This document shows, one piece after another, positions 13,447 through 14,913 of a stretch of DNA of 14,913 nt. Source of the stretch: Azoarcus sp. (GTDB lineage: Bacteria; Pseudomonadota; Gammaproteobacteria; Burkholderiales; Rhodocyclaceae); assembly GCA_031282905.1 (NCBI GenBank), contig JAITCV010000237.1, positions 1-14,913 on the forward strand, written 5' to 3'. The notes below the pieces were generated by a model. That model did no database searches. It worked only from the letters and a program-made list of their open reading frames with translations, and was not told where the DNA came from. The stretch's first letter is position 1. Each line of letters begins with the position of its first letter. The position numbers and the translations under genes were made by a program.

Positions 13447-14913
13447 ATGAAGCGCATGCTTTTCAACGCGACGCAGGCCGAGGAATTGCGCGTCGCAATC
13501 GTTGACGGTCAGAAATTGATCGATCTCGATATCGAATCGGCCAACAAGGAAGAACGCAAGAGCAATATCTACAAGGCCGTCATCACCCGCATCGAACCCA
13601 GCCTTGAAGCCGCCTTTGTCGACTATGGATCGGAAAGGCATGGTTTTCTCCCGTTCAAGGAAATCGCCCGTTCCTATTTCCAGCCGGGCGCGGACTCTCG
13701 CGCCACGATCCGCGAGGCCCTGCGCGAAGGCCAGGAACTGATCGTCCAGGTCGAAAAAGACGAACGCGGCAACAAGGGCGCGGCGCTCACCACCTATATC
13801 TCGCTTGCGGGCCGCTATCTGGTGCTGATGCCGAACAACCCGCGCGGCGGCGGCGTGTCGCGGCGCATCGAGGGCGACGAGCGCACCGAACTGCGCGAAG
13901 CCATGGATCAACTCGAGGTGCCGCAGGGCATGAGCCTGATCGCGCGCACCGCCGCCATTGGCCGCAGTGCCGAAGAGTTGCAATGGGATCTCAACTACCT
14001 GTTGCACGTATGGAGGGCCATCGAGAACGAGGCCGGCAAGCAATCCGGCGCTTTCCTCATCTATCAGGAAGGCAGCCTTGTCATCCGCGCCATTCGCGAT
14101 TATTTCCAGCCCGACATCGGCGAAATCCTGATCGACACCAACGAGATTTTCGAGCAGGCCTGCCAGTTCATGGGCCATGTGATGCCCGACAACGTCAGCC
14201 GGATCAAGCCCTACAACGATGATGTGCCGCTCTTTTCGCGCTTCCAGATCGAGCACCAGATCGAATCGGCCTACTCGCGCCAGGTAAACCTGCCCTCGGG
14301 CGGCGCCATCGTCATCGACCACACCGAGGCGCTGGTGTCGATCGACGTCAATTCGGGGCGCTCGACCAAGGGCGCGGACATCGAGGAAACCGCGCTCAGG
14401 ACCAACCTCGAAGCCGCCGAGGAAATCGCCCGCCAGTTACGCCTGCGCGACCTGGGCGGTCTCATCGTCATCGATTTCATCGACATGGACGCGGCCAAGA
14501 ACCAGCGTGAAATCGAAAACCGCCTGCGCGAGGCGCTGCGCTACGACCGCGCCCGGGTGCAGACCAGCAAGATCAGCCGTTTCGGCCTGCTCGAACTCTC
14601 CCGCCAACGCCTGCGTCCGGCGCTGGCCGAAACCAGCTATATCACCTGCCCACGCTGCACCGGCACCGGCCACATCCGCAGCACCGAATCCTCGGCGCTG
14701 CACATCCTGCGCATCCTCGAAGAGGAAGCAATGAAGGAAAACACCGGCGCCGTGCACCTGCAAGCGCCGGTTGATGTCGCCACCTTCCTGCTCAACGAAA
14801 AGCGGGTCGACATCGCGCGCATCGAATTCCGCCACAAGATCCAGCTCATCATCGTGCCCAATCGTCACATCGAGACCCCGGCGCACGAAATCACCCGGCT
14901 GCGCTACGACCAG
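13447..14913 (+). CDS. rne: Ribonuclease E, N-terminal catalytic half (runs off the window)
   Basis: The first 489 codons are present, with no stop before the window ends. RNase E is the endonuclease that starts most mRNA decay and matures rRNA and tRNA, at the inner membrane in E. coli. The opening MKRMLFNATQAEELRVAIVDG is nearly the same as in E. coli and fixes the conventional start. An S1 domain covers about 37-120 (ITRIEPSLEAAFVDYG). The DNase-I-like active site has metal-binding D300 (SIDVNSG) and D343 (IDFIDM), each three residues before E. coli D303 and D346. The Zn-link CPRC has C401 and C404, matching C404 and C407. MKRM and a full leader distinguish it from RNase G. The disordered C-terminal scaffold lies outside the window. 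A GGGAG sits ten bases upstream of the ATG, and an in-frame ATG at 13285 would add 54 residues. Confidence 0.97.
   Translation, partial: MKRMLFNATQAEELRVAIVDGQKLIDLDIESANKEERKSNIYKAVITRIEPSLEAAFVDYGSERHGFLPFKEIARSYFQPGADSRATIREALREGQELIVQVEKDERGNKGAALTTYISLAGRYLVLMPNNPRGGGVSRRIEGDERTELREAMDQLEVPQGMSLIARTAAIGRSAEELQWDLNYLLHVWRAIENEAGKQSGAFLIYQEGSLVIRAIRDYFQPDIGEILIDTNEIFEQACQFMGHVMPDNVSRIKPYNDDVPLFSRFQIEHQIESAYSRQVNLPSGGAIVIDHTEALVSIDVNSGRSTKGADIEETALRTNLEAAEEIARQLRLRDLGGLIVIDFIDMDAAKNQREIENRLREALRYDRARVQTSKISRFGLLELSRQRLRPALAETSYITCPRCTGTGHIRSTESSALHILRILEEEAMKENTGAVHLQAPVDVATFLLNEKRVDIARIEFRHKIQLIIVPNRHIETPAHEITRLRYDQ

Overview
The window looks like chromosomal DNA of a GC-rich betaproteobacterium (Rhodocyclales or Nitrosomonadales type). 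This rests on protein similarity recalled by eye, on the rne/rluC divergent pair followed by a HAD phosphatase, and on strongly GC-rich codon use; no database search was possible. Nothing points to a phage, plasmid, IS element or CRISPR array.

Region 1 (23-6840, + strand) is a tight three-gene operon. It encodes a transglutaminase fused to a DUF2126 circularly permuted glutamine-synthetase-like ligase, a circularly permuted ATP-grasp fused to an alpha-E domain, and a second stand-alone transglutaminase. These are the components of a widespread, computationally predicted but poorly characterised peptide-synthesis or peptide-tagging system (Iyer, Aravind and colleagues, 2009). Its usual peptidase partner, Anbu, does not follow the operon. 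This is the best candidate for under-described biology here.

Region 2 (6841-7282) is an AT-rich non-coding gap with an inverted repeat. It leads into a flavodoxin-like FMN protein (7283-7837), which has a strong ribosome binding site.

Region 3 (7933-11163) holds a YqaA/DedA-like membrane protein (-), miaA (+), an RDD membrane protein (-, overlapping the miaA stop) and a two-helix membrane-anchored TPR protein (-). A degenerate copy of a dispersed palindromic repeat lies between the last two.

Region 4 (11262-14913) is RNA-related: tRNA-Ser(UGA) (-), a HAD phosphatase overlapping rluC (both -), then a 415-base leader and the first 489 codons of rne (+), which runs off the window. The rne leader has several hairpins, including two alternative pairings next to the ribosome binding site. 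The rne reading frame is also stop-free through the whole leader. miaA, rluC, rne and the tRNA make this half of the window a housekeeping translation and RNA-metabolism neighbourhood, while the first operon is accessory.
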